NCBI RefSeq assembly: GCF_034932065.1
Contig: NZ_JAYGHP010000013.1
Location: forward strand, 1-64,000
Source of the DNA: Crocosphaera sp. UHCC 0190
GTDB lineage: Bacteria > Cyanobacteriota > Cyanobacteriia > Cyanobacteriales > Microcystaceae
Direction of reading: 5' to 3'
DNA: 64,000 nt
Positions 1-7,712 of this stretch are shown here, in pieces. Within the stretch, counting starts at the first letter, position 1. Each line of letters starts with the position of its first letter. Both the position numbers and the translations under genes were made by a program. The notes beneath the pieces were generated by a model. The model was not told where the DNA came from. It made no database searches and saw only the letters and a list, made by a program, of their open reading frames with translations.

Positions 1-68
1 CTAATAGCATCGTCAATAGCATTAGCTTGATTGGGCTTGATTACCCCTTTCATCTCTAAGACAATCAT
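1..68 (-). CDS. tnpB: RNA-guided endonuclease TnpB family protein, N-terminal fragment (runs off left edge)
   Basis: Reading the minus strand from the ATG at 66-68 gives 22 complete codons beginning MIVLEMKGVIKP and ending NAIDDAI before the edge. This matches the usual start of cyanobacterial TnpB/OrfB proteins, where a short first beta strand (IVLE.K) is followed by a helix. TnpB is a RuvC-type nuclease guided by an RNA transcribed from the element's right end. The catalytic residues lie beyond the window, so activity cannot be judged. Family assignment rests on only 22 residues plus the context of the end palindrome. Confidence 0.65.
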   Translation of the reverse strand, partial: MIVLEMKGVIKPNQANAIDDAI

Positions 69-95
69 TGTTTTTCGACCTCAAACAACTATATT

Positions 96-127
96 ATTAT
101 GCTAAGTCCTGTAGCACAAGATGTCAA
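96..127 (-). promoter_or_regulatory. Putative promoter for tnpB
   Basis: On the minus strand a TTGACA box (122-127) is followed 17 nt later by TAGCAT (99-104), with CATAAT (96-101) as an overlapping alternative -10. The tnpB start codon lies about 30 nt further on. The box is a perfect -35, but no transcription evidence exists. Confidence 0.4.
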
Positions 128-163
128 GAGGGAAAGTATGGACGCTGCGCGGTTTGTTTACTG

Positions 164-217
164 GTCGGGGTTTCATCCCACCGCTAACATCCGTGTAACG
201 GGGGTCTTCACCCCGAC
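164..217. repeat. Imperfect palindrome at the left end of the TnpB element
   Basis: The outer arms GTCGGGGT (164-171) and ACCCCGAC (210-217) are perfect complements, and the inner part contains further complementary stretches (ACCGC...ACGG). Subterminal hairpins of this kind are the recognition structures of IS200/IS605-family elements. The sequence CCCCGACA also occurs at the palindromic boundary of the segment near 28.7 kb. Confidence 0.6.
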
Positions 218-360
218 ATTAAGAGATAAATCATTAAAATTAGCCAGCCAACCAAGGCGAATTTAATACTTTTTCCTTCTCTCAACCATAACCAAACCAA
301 ATAACCGCCGCCGATTTCACAAAGCCCCGCTAAGATAAAGTAAATTAAAGACTTGAACAT
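208..360 (-). pseudogene. UPF0060/YnfA family membrane protein, truncated by insertion element
   Basis: The minus-strand ATG at 358-360 opens a frame starting [20 protein letters not shown] and continuing [11 protein letters not shown]. These are the first two membrane helices and the highly conserved [14 protein letters not shown] region of the UPF0060 (YnfA) small multidrug-transporter-like family, normally about 105-110 residues. Similarity ends after roughly 45 residues, where the frame enters the palindromic end of the TnpB element and stops at 208-210. The gene begins 15 bp after the ecfT-like stop on the same strand, so the two were probably co-transcribed. The missing C-terminal half is expected beyond the other end of the element, left of this window. 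Confidence 0.7.
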
Positions 361-375
361 TTTCTAAATTTACAT

Positions 376-1245
376 TTATCCCCAAATAAACCGCGCATAC
401 CAAAAAGGAATTAACATTCCTAAAGCGATCCAATCTCCTTGAATTAAGCGTAATTGATGCCATTGTACTCGATGTTCATTCGGACTCGTAAACCCCCGAA
501 TTTCCATGGCAATTGCAATTTCTTCGGCCCGCATTAATAAGTTTTCTAAGAGTTTTTCAACGACAACTAACCAAACTTGTAAACTGCGTTTAATCCCCAA
601 TTTTTGCCAATTAATTGCCCTAGTCCGAATCGATCTAATTAGGTTTTGAACTTCCTCTAAGACTAAGGGAATAAATCGCAAAGAAAGGGTTAAGGTTAAT
701 ATAATTTCTGTAATCGGAATTTTGAAACGGCGTAAGGGTTCCAGTAAATCTTCTAATCCGGCGGTAATTTCTTCTGGTGCTGTGGTTAATAAATAAAGAT
801 TAGTGCTATAAATTAGAATAAAAATCAAGGTGCTAATTCTAATGCCCAAGTCGAGGGAATGACGGGTAATAAATAAGGGTTTTTTGTCTAATAAAACATA
901 ACTATATGAGGTTGGTTGAGGGAGAGATAAATTACTCTCTAAAAGTCTAGGTTGAGAGGTAACAGCTAAACCATCAGGTGCTAAAGCTGTAATAAGAAAA
1001 ACTAGGATAGATAACATGATTAACCAGCCCATTTGTTGTCGCCAAACTCTTAAAGGAATTCGCGCAATTAAGGTTAAGATTATCAATAATCCTACTAATA
1101 CTAATCGCCACTCGGAATTGCATAAAATAGGGGCAAGTAAAAAGGACATTAACCAAATTAATTTGACCCTAGGATCGAGTTTATGTAACCAAGTTAGGGG
1201 TTTTTCAAGATAGAGTCCAATGGGAAGCGATCGCAGTAAATCCAT
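376..1245 (-). CDS. Energy-coupling factor (ECF) transporter transmembrane protein, CbiQ/EcfT family
   Basis: This 289-residue integral membrane protein has several hydrophobic segments (about residues 28-62, 72-90, 135-155 and 262-285). It carries the EcfT signature AMEIRGF near residues 246-252, within the cytoplasmic coupling helices that contact the ATPase subunits. EcfT proteins couple ATP hydrolysis to vitamin or metal uptake by a substrate-binding S component. No S component or ATPase gene is seen nearby, so the substrate is unknown; cyanobacteria often carry EcfT as a stand-alone gene. A CDS of the UPF0060 family follows immediately and is broken by a transposon. Confidence 0.85.
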   Translation of the reverse strand: MDLLRSLPIGLYLEKPLTWLHKLDPRVKLIWLMSFLLAPILCNSEWRLVLVGLLIILTLIARIPLRVWRQQMGWLIMLSILVFLITALAPDGLAVTSQPRLLESNLSLPQPTSYSYVLLDKKPLFITRHSLDLGIRISTLIFILIYSTNLYLLTTAPEEITAGLEDLLEPLRRFKIPITEIILTLTLSLRFIPLVLEEVQNLIRSIRTRAINWQKLGIKRSLQVWLVVVEKLLENLLMRAEEIAIAMEIRGFTSPNEHRVQWHQLRLIQGDWIALGMLIPFWYARFIWG

Positions 1246-1307
1246 AGTTGATTATTGAGTCGATTTCTCTGACAATTGAAAATTAATAAACCTGGGTTTT
1301 GTTTGTA

Positions 1308-1364
1308 GGGGCGGGTTTTTGTTAAAATCTATGATTTCTACAAATAAGTCAAACTAACCCGCCC
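1308..1364. repeat. Inverted repeat with long loop (GGGCGGGTT/AACCCGCCC)
   Basis: Arms at 1309-1317 and 1356-1364 (9 bp, perfect) are separated by 38 bp. It sits between the divergent ecfT-like gene and the PLD gene. It resembles other intergenic inverted repeats of this window that begin with GTAGGGG. Confidence 0.45.
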
Positions 1365-1521
1365 TTATCTTCAATTAGTTAGGCTTAGAAACTTAAGAAT
1401 TATTTTTAGTTTTGACTAATCTTATTATCTCACAATGTTCGATACAATAGGTAAAGGAGTTAGCATTTATTGTATTTTTTAGTTCATGAGATGAGTTAAT
1501 TTGCTTGGGAAGAAAGGGATA

Positions 1522-3159
1522 ATGAAACGATTTTATCAAAAAACAGTCCTATTTATCTTATCATTTATCCTGGGATTCTGGGGATTAATTGCGTGTAATC
1601 CTTCCCTTAAAATTGAGCGACCTCAACCTTTACCCCAAGATTCCTTAATTCAAGTTTATTTTAACCAAAATCAAGCTAAAGGGGCTGATTATACCGATCC
1701 CTATCGTCAAATTAACCGTCCTGGGGATAATTTAGAAGATATTCTCATTAATACTCTGAATTCTGCCCAGTCAAGCGTTGATATGGCCGTTCAAGAATTT
1801 CGGTTGCCAAACCTAGCAAAAGCCCTAGTTAAACAAGCTAAAAAAGGGGTTAAAGTTCGTGTTATTTTAGAAAATAGCTATAACCAGTCTATTAGTCAGT
1901 TTACTCCAGAAATAGTTGCTCAAATGGAAGCAAGGGAGAAACAAAGATATGACCAATATTTTGAATTTATTGACCTTGATAACAACAAACTAATTACTGA
2001 TGAAGAACTGAATAAACGGGATGCCTTAACTATTTTAAATCAAGGTAATATACCAATTATTGATGATACAGAAGATGGTTCAAAAGGAACTGGTTTAATG
2101 CACCATAAATTCATGATTGTTGATGGGAAAATAGTAATTATAAGTTCTGCTAATTTTACCTTAAGCGGGGTTCATGGTGATTTTGATGCCCCAGAAACCA
2201 GAGGCAATGCTAACAATTTACTTAAGATTCAATCCTCAGAATTAGCTCAAATTTTTACCGAAGAATTTAATCTGATGTGGGGCGATGGAATGGGAGGAAA
2301 AAAAGATAGTAAATTTGGCATCAATAAACCCCCACGATCACCCAAAAAATTAACCATTGGCACATCACAAGTTACGGTTAAATTTTCCCCCAATTCATCA
2401 AAAGACAATTGGGAAATTACAACCAATGGATTAATTGGCGAAACCTTAAATAAGGCACAAAACTCAGTTAATTTAGCCCTATTTGTATTTAGTGAACAAC
2501 AACTTGCTAATATTCTCGAAAACAAACATAATCAAGCTGTAGAAATTAAAGCATTAATTGATCCAGAATTTGCCTTTCGGAGTTACAGCGAAGGGTTAGA
2601 TATGTTAGGGGTTGCTGTCAGTAATAACTGTCAATATGAAAAAGATAATAAACCTTGGACACAAAACATTAATACCGTTGGCATTTCTAACCTTCCCAAA
2701 GGAGATAAACTCCATCATAAATTTGGTATTATTGATGATAATATGATAATTACAGGTTCTCATAATTGGTCAGCCTCAGCTAACTTTCAAAATGATGAGA
2801 CATTAATAATAATTAAAAATCCGACAATTACTGCTCATTATCTGAAAGAATTTGAGAAATTATATAATAATTCCACCTTGGGTATTCCTGAATTTATCAA
2901 TAATAAAATCAAAAAAGATGATCAAAACTGCCCTAATCTATTAGAAACAGAAAAACAAGATAATGAAACAAAAATTATCAATTTAAACACAGCCACACAA
3001 GCAGAATTAGAAACCTTACCAGGAGTGGGAGAACAATTAGCAATTAGAATTATTGAAGCCCGTCAAACTCAAAAATTCACTTCTCTAGAAGACTTAAAAA
3101 AAGTCAAAGGAATCGGTAAAAATAAGAGTAAAAAATTAGATGGGAAAGTTACTTGGTAA
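1522..3159 (+). CDS. Phospholipase D-like lipoprotein with EF-hand and C-terminal helix-hairpin-helix domain
   Basis: The start is placed at ATG 1522, preceded by AAGAAAGGG, which gives 545 residues. The N-terminus is a lipoprotein signal (hydrophobic segment, then LIAC with Cys25), so the protein is probably membrane-anchored outside the cytoplasm. Two HKD half-sites are complete: HHKFMIVD at about 194-201 and HHKFGIID at about 398-405, each followed by the usual N/S-rich stretch (SSANFTLSG, GSHNWSAS). A canonical EF-hand loop (DLDNNKLITDEE, about 150-162) lies inside the first catalytic half. The last 60 residues form a ComEA-type helix-hairpin-helix (NLNTATQAELETLPGVG), a DNA-binding module. 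The combination suggests a secreted, possibly calcium-responsive nuclease; a phospholipase role is also possible. Confidence 0.85.
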   Translation: MKRFYQKTVLFILSFILGFWGLIACNPSLKIERPQPLPQDSLIQVYFNQNQAKGADYTDPYRQINRPGDNLEDILINTLNSAQSSVDMAVQEFRLPNLAKALVKQAKKGVKVRVILENSYNQSISQFTPEIVAQMEAREKQRYDQYFEFIDLDNNKLITDEELNKRDALTILNQGNIPIIDDTEDGSKGTGLMHHKFMIVDGKIVIISSANFTLSGVHGDFDAPETRGNANNLLKIQSSELAQIFTEEFNLMWGDGMGGKKDSKFGINKPPRSPKKLTIGTSQVTVKFSPNSSKDNWEITTNGLIGETLNKAQNSVNLALFVFSEQQLANILENKHNQAVEIKALIDPEFAFRSYSEGLDMLGVAVSNNCQYEKDNKPWTQNINTVGISNLPKGDKLHHKFGIIDDNMIITGSHNWSASANFQNDETLIIIKNPTITAHYLKEFEKLYNNSTLGIPEFINNKIKKDDQNCPNLLETEKQDNETKIINLNTATQAELETLPGVGEQLAIRIIEARQTQKFTSLEDLKKVKGIGKNKSKKLDGKVTW

Positions 3160-3178
3160 GTCTAAAATTAACACCGAA

Positions 3179-3246
3179 ATACAGCCTCAAGGCTGATTCT
3201 ACAAAAAAGAACAAAGGCTGTATAAACAGCCTAATTATAAGCCCGT
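3179..3246. repeat. Dispersed ~65-bp intergenic repeat, copy 1
   Basis: This stretch has a close copy at 46892-46955. Both contain ATACAG, ATTCTA, ACAAAGGCTGT and ACAGCCTAATT.TAAGCC in the same order and spacing. Each copy has internal complementary parts (AAGGCTGT against ACAGCCT) and could fold into a hairpin. Confidence 0.6.
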
Positions 3247-3260
3247 GCAGACGGGCTTTG
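3240..3260. terminator. Hairpin terminator downstream of the PLD gene
   Basis: AGCCCGT (3240-3246) pairs with ACGGGCT (3251-3257) around a GCAG loop, followed by TTGTCT. It lies between the convergent PLD and hslO genes. The T-run is short, so termination strength is uncertain. Confidence 0.5.
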
Positions 3261-3340
3261 TCTATATAGCTTAACCCTTTAGGGTTCAAGTGTATAATTG
3301 CCAATAGTTTAACATCCTAGGTTCAGCAAAACCTAATTAA

Positions 3341-4240
3341 TCAAACAGATTCCGCCTGTAAATCCTCAATTAATTGGGCTAAATGATGACGACTAGCTTG
3401 ATAAATTTCTCCACAAAATTCACAAGTTGCCTCTGCCCCATCATCCTTTTCAATCATATCCTGTAATTCCACTTCTCCCAGTAATTTTAAAGCCCCTAAA
3501 ACTCGACTAAAAGAACAACGACAATCAAAGCGCAACATCTGAACTTCTGGGAAAATAACTAACCCTAAATCCCCCAATAATTCCTCGAAAATATCCGGTA
3601 AAGTTTTCCCTGCTCTTAACAGTGGCGTAAACCCTGAAAGTTTGCCCACACGGGACTCTAAGACAGTCACTAATTCTTCATCTCTAGCCGCTTTAGGCAT
3701 AACTTGTAATAGCAAGCCCCCGGCTGCTGTCACCCCTTCTGACCCCACAAATACCCCTAATAATAAGGCCGAAGGAGTCTGCTCAGAAGTCGCTAAATAA
3801 TGAGTCACATCGTCCCCCACTTCCCCAGATACTAATTCAACTGTACTGGAATAGGGATAACCATAACCAATATCTCGTACCACATAGAGAAAACCCTCGT
3901 TGCCGATCGCCCTTCCCACATCCAATTTACCCAAAGGGTTAGGGGGTAATTCCACATCAGGATGAGCGACATAACCCCTTACCGTCCCATCTAACCCCGC
4001 ATCCACTAACAACCCCCCCAAGGGGCCATTACCTTTGATTCTGAGGTTAACACGGGAGCCTTCTCGTTTCATATTAGACGCTAATAAGAGGCCCGCAGTC
4101 ATCGCCCGTCCCAAAGCAGCAGTCGCCACATAGGAAAGCTTGTGTCGTTGTCTTGCGTCTTCTGTGAGTCGGGTAGAAATGATACCGACTGCCCGAATAC
4201 CGCCATCTGCTGCCATTGCTCGTATCAGTTGATCCGCCAT
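3341..4240 (-). CDS. hslO: Redox-regulated molecular chaperone Hsp33
   Basis: The start is taken at ATG 4240 (MADQLIRAMAADGG), because the family begins with this motif; the open frame extends 23 codons further upstream without family character. The product is 299 residues, normal for Hsp33. The C-terminal zinc-binding redox switch is intact: a CxC pair (DCRCSF, about 238-240) and a CxxC pair (CEFCGE, about 271-274). Hsp33 is a cytoplasmic holdase activated by disulfide formation under oxidative stress. It is divergent from chlM, with which it shares a 139-bp upstream region. Confidence 0.95.
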   Translation of the reverse strand: MADQLIRAMAADGGIRAVGIISTRLTEDARQRHKLSYVATAALGRAMTAGLLLASNMKREGSRVNLRIKGNGPLGGLLVDAGLDGTVRGYVAHPDVELPPNPLGKLDVGRAIGNEGFLYVVRDIGYGYPYSSTVELVSGEVGDDVTHYLATSEQTPSALLLGVFVGSEGVTAAGGLLLQVMPKAARDEELVTVLESRVGKLSGFTPLLRAGKTLPDIFEELLGDLGLVIFPEVQMLRFDCRCSFSRVLGALKLLGEVELQDMIEKDDGAEATCEFCGEIYQASRHHLAQLIEDLQAESV

Positions 4241-4379
4241 GAAAATCCTTACATTTCTTAATGTCTTTTTTGATCTAACATAACAAAGTTTGGCACGAAT
4301 TTGTGTCATTACTTAGGTGAGGACGAAGGAACGATACAATAGAAAGTTGTCCTAAATTATCTCAACTACTTTTACATCT

Positions 4380-5069
4380 ATGAATACCACCACCGACGAC
4401 AAAACCATTGTCAAAGATTACTTTAACGCCACAGGATTCGACCGTTGGCGCAGAATTTATGGCGATGGGGAAGTTAACAAAGTTCAAAAAAATATTCGCC
4501 TAGGACATCAACAAACCATTGATACAGTAATCGACTGGTTAGAAACTGATGGAAACTTGGCAGATTTATCGATTTGTGATGCTGGATGTGGGGTAGGAAG
4601 TTTAAGCATTCCTCTAGCAAAATCTGGGGCGAAAATTTTTGCCAGTGATATTTCCGAAAAAATGGTACAAGAGGCAACAGAAAGAGCAAAAAGCACCTTA
4701 GAAAATGCGAATAATGTAACTTTTTCGGTGCAGGATTTAGAAGGGTTAACAGGTAAATATCACACCGTTATTTGTTTAGATGTTTTAATTCATTATCCTC
4801 AAGAAGATGCAGCTAAAATGATCACTCATTTAGCCTCTTTAGCTGAATCTCGTTTAATCCTAAGTTTTGCACCCAAAACCCTTTGTTTAACCCTTCTTAA
4901 AAAGATTGGTGAATTTTTTCCTGGCCCTAGTAAAACCACTCGCGCCTATCAACACAAAGAAAAAGATATCATTGCAATCTTAGAAAGTAATGGCTTTAAA
5001 ATTAAACGTGAAGGTATGACAAGCACCAATTTTTATTATTCTCGAATTCTCGAAGCCGTTAAAGAATAA
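4380..5069 (+). CDS. chlM: Magnesium protoporphyrin IX O-methyltransferase
   Basis: The 229-residue protein matches ChlM/BchM throughout: an N-terminal YFNATGFDRWRRIYGDG segment typical of the family, then the SAM-binding motif I DAGCGVGSLS (starting at residue 67) and the acidic motif FASDISEKM. It transfers a methyl group from S-adenosylmethionine to Mg-protoporphyrin IX in chlorophyll biosynthesis, probably at the thylakoid or envelope membrane surface. The gene is divergent from hslO. A GATACAAT sequence about 50 bp before the start could be a -10 element. Confidence 0.95.
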   Translation: MNTTTDDKTIVKDYFNATGFDRWRRIYGDGEVNKVQKNIRLGHQQTIDTVIDWLETDGNLADLSICDAGCGVGSLSIPLAKSGAKIFASDISEKMVQEATERAKSTLENANNVTFSVQDLEGLTGKYHTVICLDVLIHYPQEDAAKMITHLASLAESRLILSFAPKTLCLTLLKKIGEFFPGPSKTTRAYQHKEKDIIAILESNGFKIKREGMTSTNFYYSRILEAVKE

Positions 5070-5075
5070 ATGTAG

Positions 5076-5095
5076 GGGTCAACGGCCGTTGACCC
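5076..5095. repeat. Perfect 20-bp palindrome between chlM and panB
   Basis: GGGTCAACGG followed directly by its complement, flanked by GTAG and a near-match CTTAC. It belongs to the GTAGGG...CCCTAC palindrome family of this window. No T-run follows, so a role as a terminator is not certain. Confidence 0.6.
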
Positions 5096-5137
5096 TTACC
5101 CTTCTGTTAAAATATTGTTGTCACGGTACTTAATTCC

Positions 5138-5917
5138 ATGCCACTTACAACGCAACAACTGATTGAATGGAAACAGCAAGGCCGTCCCCTGGTAGTTTTA
5201 ACGGCTTGGGATTATGCCTTTGCTCAACTGTTAGATATGGCCGGAATTGATATTATTTTAGTGGGGGATTCTTTGGCCATGGTTGCCCTCGGCCATGACA
5301 CAACCTTACCCGTTACTCTTGATGAAATGTTACACCATGCGGCCGCTGTGCGTCGTGGGGTCAAACGGGCTTTAGTTGTCTGCGATTTACCCTTTTTAAG
5401 CTATCAGGAAAGCGTCAGTCAAGCCATTCATGCCGCAGGAAGGGTTTTGAAAGAAACAGGGGTGCAAGGGGTTAAATTAGAAGGGGGACACCCTGCCGCA
5501 GTAGAAACCGTGGCCCGATTAACTGATATTGGTATTCCTGTCATGGCCCATGTCGGGTTAACGCCTCAATCTGTCCATCGTTTGGGCTATCGTCAACAGG
5601 GCAAAACTGAAGCAGAAGCCGAGCGCATTCTTTCAGAGGCGATCGCATTATCTGAAGCGGGAGCCTTTGCCATAGTATTAGAGCATATTCCGTCCCAATT
5701 GTCAAGAGCAATTACCGCAAAAATTCCGATTCCTACCATTGGGATTGGTGCAGGGCCGGACTGTGATGGTCAAGTATTAGTTACCGCAGATTTATTAGGA
5801 TTGTCCCCTAAAAAACCTCCTTTTGCTAAGTCTTATGTTAATTTAAGAGAGATTATTACTGAGGCGGTTGGGGAATTTGCCAAAGAAGTCCGAGAGGGTC
5901 AATTTCCTGAGTCTTAA
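5138..5917 (+). CDS. panB: 3-methyl-2-oxobutanoate hydroxymethyltransferase (ketopantoate hydroxymethyltransferase)
   Basis: The 259-residue protein covers the full family length. Recognisable motifs include [19 protein letters not shown] (metal-binding Asp, about residue 43), KLEGG (about 114-118), [10 protein letters not shown] (about 135-145) and LEHIPS, with the catalytic Glu at about 180. It transfers a hydroxymethyl group from methylenetetrahydrofolate to 2-oxoisovalerate, the first committed step of pantothenate synthesis. The next step's ligase, PanC, is encoded about 47 kb away as a fusion with Cmk. Its 3' end overlaps the convergent hicA frame by 75 bp. Confidence 0.95.
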   Translation: MPLTTQQLIEWKQQGRPLVVLTAWDYAFAQLLDMAGIDIILVGDSLAMVALGHDTTLPVTLDEMLHHAAAVRRGVKRALVVCDLPFLSYQESVSQAIHAAGRVLKETGVQGVKLEGGHPAAVETVARLTDIGIPVMAHVGLTPQSVHRLGYRQQGKTEAEAERILSEAIALSEAGAFAIVLEHIPSQLSRAITAKIPIPTIGIGAGPDCDGQVLVTADLLGLSPKKPPFAKSYVNLREIITEAVGEFAKEVREGQFPES

Positions 5918-6175
5918 AGAGTGTTTATAAATCAATTGTTTTAACAAATTTTCAATTTCTTCATCTGTAAAACCAAATTGTCTAAAAATACGCAAAACAT
6001 AAGCAGGAGACATTTCTTTTGCACCTATATCTATGGGAACGATTCGACGCTTTTGATCAACTTCTCGAAGATATAAACGATGATCTCCTTTTCCTTCTCG
6101 ATGAAATTTACAGCCTCCTTTTTCTAGAATTTTAATTAGTGCTTTAGGTTTGAGAGAAGGAATATTTTTAGGCAT
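5843..6175 (-). CDS. hicA: HicA family mRNA interferase toxin
   Basis: The 110-residue product has a typical HicA fold in residues 1-78: a helix with [10 protein letters not shown], then [15 protein letters not shown] containing the conserved Gly-x-His active-site motif, and a strand with IVPIDIG. HicA toxins are small double-stranded-RNA-binding ribonucleases. The last ~32 residues are unlike the family and are encoded over the opposite strand of panB, so an ancestral stop may have been lost. It overlaps the hicB stop by 8 bp and is translated with it. hicB lies upstream, the reverse of the hicA-first order known from E. coli. Confidence 0.85.
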   Translation of the reverse strand: MPKNIPSLKPKALIKILEKGGCKFHREGKGDHRLYLREVDQKRRIVPIDIGAKEMSPAYVLRIFRQFGFTDEEIENLLKQLIYKHSLRLRKLTLSDFFGKFPNRLSNNLS

Positions 6176-6431
6176 AAACTTTTCTCAGTTCGTAGGTTTC
6201 AGAAGATTCAGGATCTTCGATGGTTAAGAATTCATGAAGTTCATCAATATGAATTGGACTGGAATAAACATTGTCTTCGCTGCGATAAACTTCTAAAAAA
6301 GATTCTATCGCTTCTTTAAGTTTATCAATAGCTTGTTCTGGTGTTTCTCCTTGTCCAACTAATCCATTTTCGAGACATAATGAAACCCAATAACCTGAAC
6401 TTTCTCTGAGAATTACTGTGTAAAACATCAT
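6168..6431 (-). CDS. hicB: HicB family antitoxin
   Basis: The start is placed at ATG 6431 because AAAGGA lies 8 nt upstream; further in-frame ATGs exist at 6428, 6437 and 6467. The product (MMFYTVILRESSGYWVSL...) is an 87-residue HicB-like protein with the partial RNase-H-fold core: a strand with YWVSLCLENGLVGQGETPEQAIDKLKEAIE. That GxGxTxxEAxxxLxxA pattern is the family hallmark. It should bind and neutralise HicA. No obvious DNA-binding domain is visible in the C-terminal 35 residues, so autoregulation is uncertain. Confidence 0.85.
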   Translation of the reverse strand: MMFYTVILRESSGYWVSLCLENGLVGQGETPEQAIDKLKEAIESFLEVYRSEDNVYSSPIHIDELHEFLTIEDPESSETYELRKVYA

Positions 6432-6760
6432 GCTCATTTTCCTTTGATTATTTTGGTTTAAAAACATTTCGACTAGCTTGAATTATATATCTTTCCATTC
6501 TCTAGCGTCAATAAACATATTAATAAACTTTATCAACTTTAGCAAATCTAATAATTATCGCGCCTAGTTTCTGACATTTTCTAATCAAAAAATTTTGCCA
6601 AGGGGTTGCATTATCCCGAAAAGTGTGAGTTAATTAAATTTAATGCTTCATAATGGGAATATTACGATGTAACCATAAAAGCAAACAATTTCCATTATGA
6701 AACATAATACCACAAACCGCAACCCTGTGGATCATTGAAACGAAAAATTTAAGATTTTTT
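6432..6760. other. Gene-free AT-rich stretch with an inverted repeat
   Basis: No convincing gene is seen. The stretch contains an inverted repeat with arms at 6647-6660 and 6688-6701 (TTCATAATGGGAAT against its complement, 13 of 14 pairing) around a 27-bp loop. The hicBA promoter must lie at its left side, but no clear boxes stand out. Confidence 0.5.
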
Positions 6761-7576
6761 TCAACTTAATAAAAATTTATGAATAGCCTTAGCCACGCCA
6801 TCAAATTCTACATCAGGAGCAACCCATTTAGCAACCTGTTTCACCTCTTTCGGTGCATCACCCATAGCAATACCTAGCCCCACATATTGTAACATTTCCA
6901 AATCATTAAAATTATCGCCGATCGCCATCACTTGATCAGAGGTTAATTGTAATAATTCTTCAGCCAAAAACTTCACACCAAACCCCTTATTTGCGTTGGG
7001 ATGAGTCGCTTCAAAATAAATTGGGGTTGATTGAGTAACATAAAGCTGATCACGGGAATAACGCTGTCGTAAATCAGATAATAACTTACCCATTAATTGA
7101 GACTTCCCAATGGCTAAAACCTTTGTGGTTTCCAAAGCAACAATGGAGCGTAAATCTTCTACTACAATTGGCTCAATGCCTGAGCGTTTCCGATAAACTT
7201 CCGTTCTAGCAGTAAACTCTCGAACATATAAACGATCATCAATATAACAATGAACCTCTAATTTTTTCAGCCAATGAGGTTGTTCAAAATAGTCCAATAA
7301 CTGTAAAGCAATATCAGGAGAAACGGGAAAATGATGATGACGAATACCCGTCAAGGGACATTGAATCCAGGCCCCATTATAAGCAATAATCGGTAATTCA
7401 GAGGCAATTAACCCATGAAACCGTAGAGCAGAATAATACATTCTCCCCGTTGCCAAAGCCACTTGAATTCCTTGAGTTTGAGCCAATTTAATCGCATCTT
7501 TAACCGATTGACTGACAGTGTTAGATTTGCCAGCAATGGTTCCATCAATATCAAGAACTAATAAACGAATCGTCAT
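6761..7576 (-). CDS. HAD-superfamily hydrolase, Cof type
   Basis: The 271-residue protein has HAD motif I DIDGT (residues 9-13), motif II ATGR (about 42-45) and motif III/IV GDNFNDLEML (about 218-227). The cap inserted between motifs II and III is of the Cof (C2B) type. Such enzymes dephosphorylate sugar phosphates, nucleotides or flavin precursors in the cytoplasm; the substrate cannot be told from sequence. It is divergent from the DUF1517 gene. Confidence 0.9.
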   Translation of the reverse strand: MTIRLLVLDIDGTIAGKSNTVSQSVKDAIKLAQTQGIQVALATGRMYYSALRFHGLIASELPIIAYNGAWIQCPLTGIRHHHFPVSPDIALQLLDYFEQPHWLKKLEVHCYIDDRLYVREFTARTEVYRKRSGIEPIVVEDLRSIVALETTKVLAIGKSQLMGKLLSDLRQRYSRDQLYVTQSTPIYFEATHPNANKGFGVKFLAEELLQLTSDQVMAIGDNFNDLEMLQYVGLGIAMGDAPKEVKQVAKWVAPDVEFDGVAKAIHKFLLS

Positions 7577-7712
7577 CTTTCACATTTTTAGGGAACTATG
7601 GAACAATTGCAGTTTAGGCAGCTTGGGCCTCAAGAATAAGAATCTCGTTACACTATAAATAGGGTTCAAAGGAATTGTAACCCATTAGTATCGAAATCAT
7701 CTCTATTGTTGT

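Larger units (their letters stand above)
1..220 (-). mobile_element. Left-end portion of an IS200/IS605-type (TnpB-only) insertion element, truncated by the window edge
   Basis: The segment combines three things in the order expected for the left end of an IS200/IS605-group element read on the minus strand. A subterminal palindrome lies at 164-217, followed by a promoter-like stretch and then the start of a tnpB gene at 68 that runs off the left edge. There is no tnpA between the end and tnpB, so this looks like a TnpB-only (IS1341-like) element, although a tnpA could lie elsewhere. The outer boundary is placed near 217-220 because the reading frame of the flanking UPF0060 gene stops matching its family there. 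Members of the group move as single strands using end hairpins and make no target duplication. The right end is not in the window. Confidence 0.7.

Noticed and set aside
1016-1213. Plus-strand frame inside the ecfT-like gene
   Set aside because: It is the antisense of a conserved coding region; the sense strand explains the sequence.
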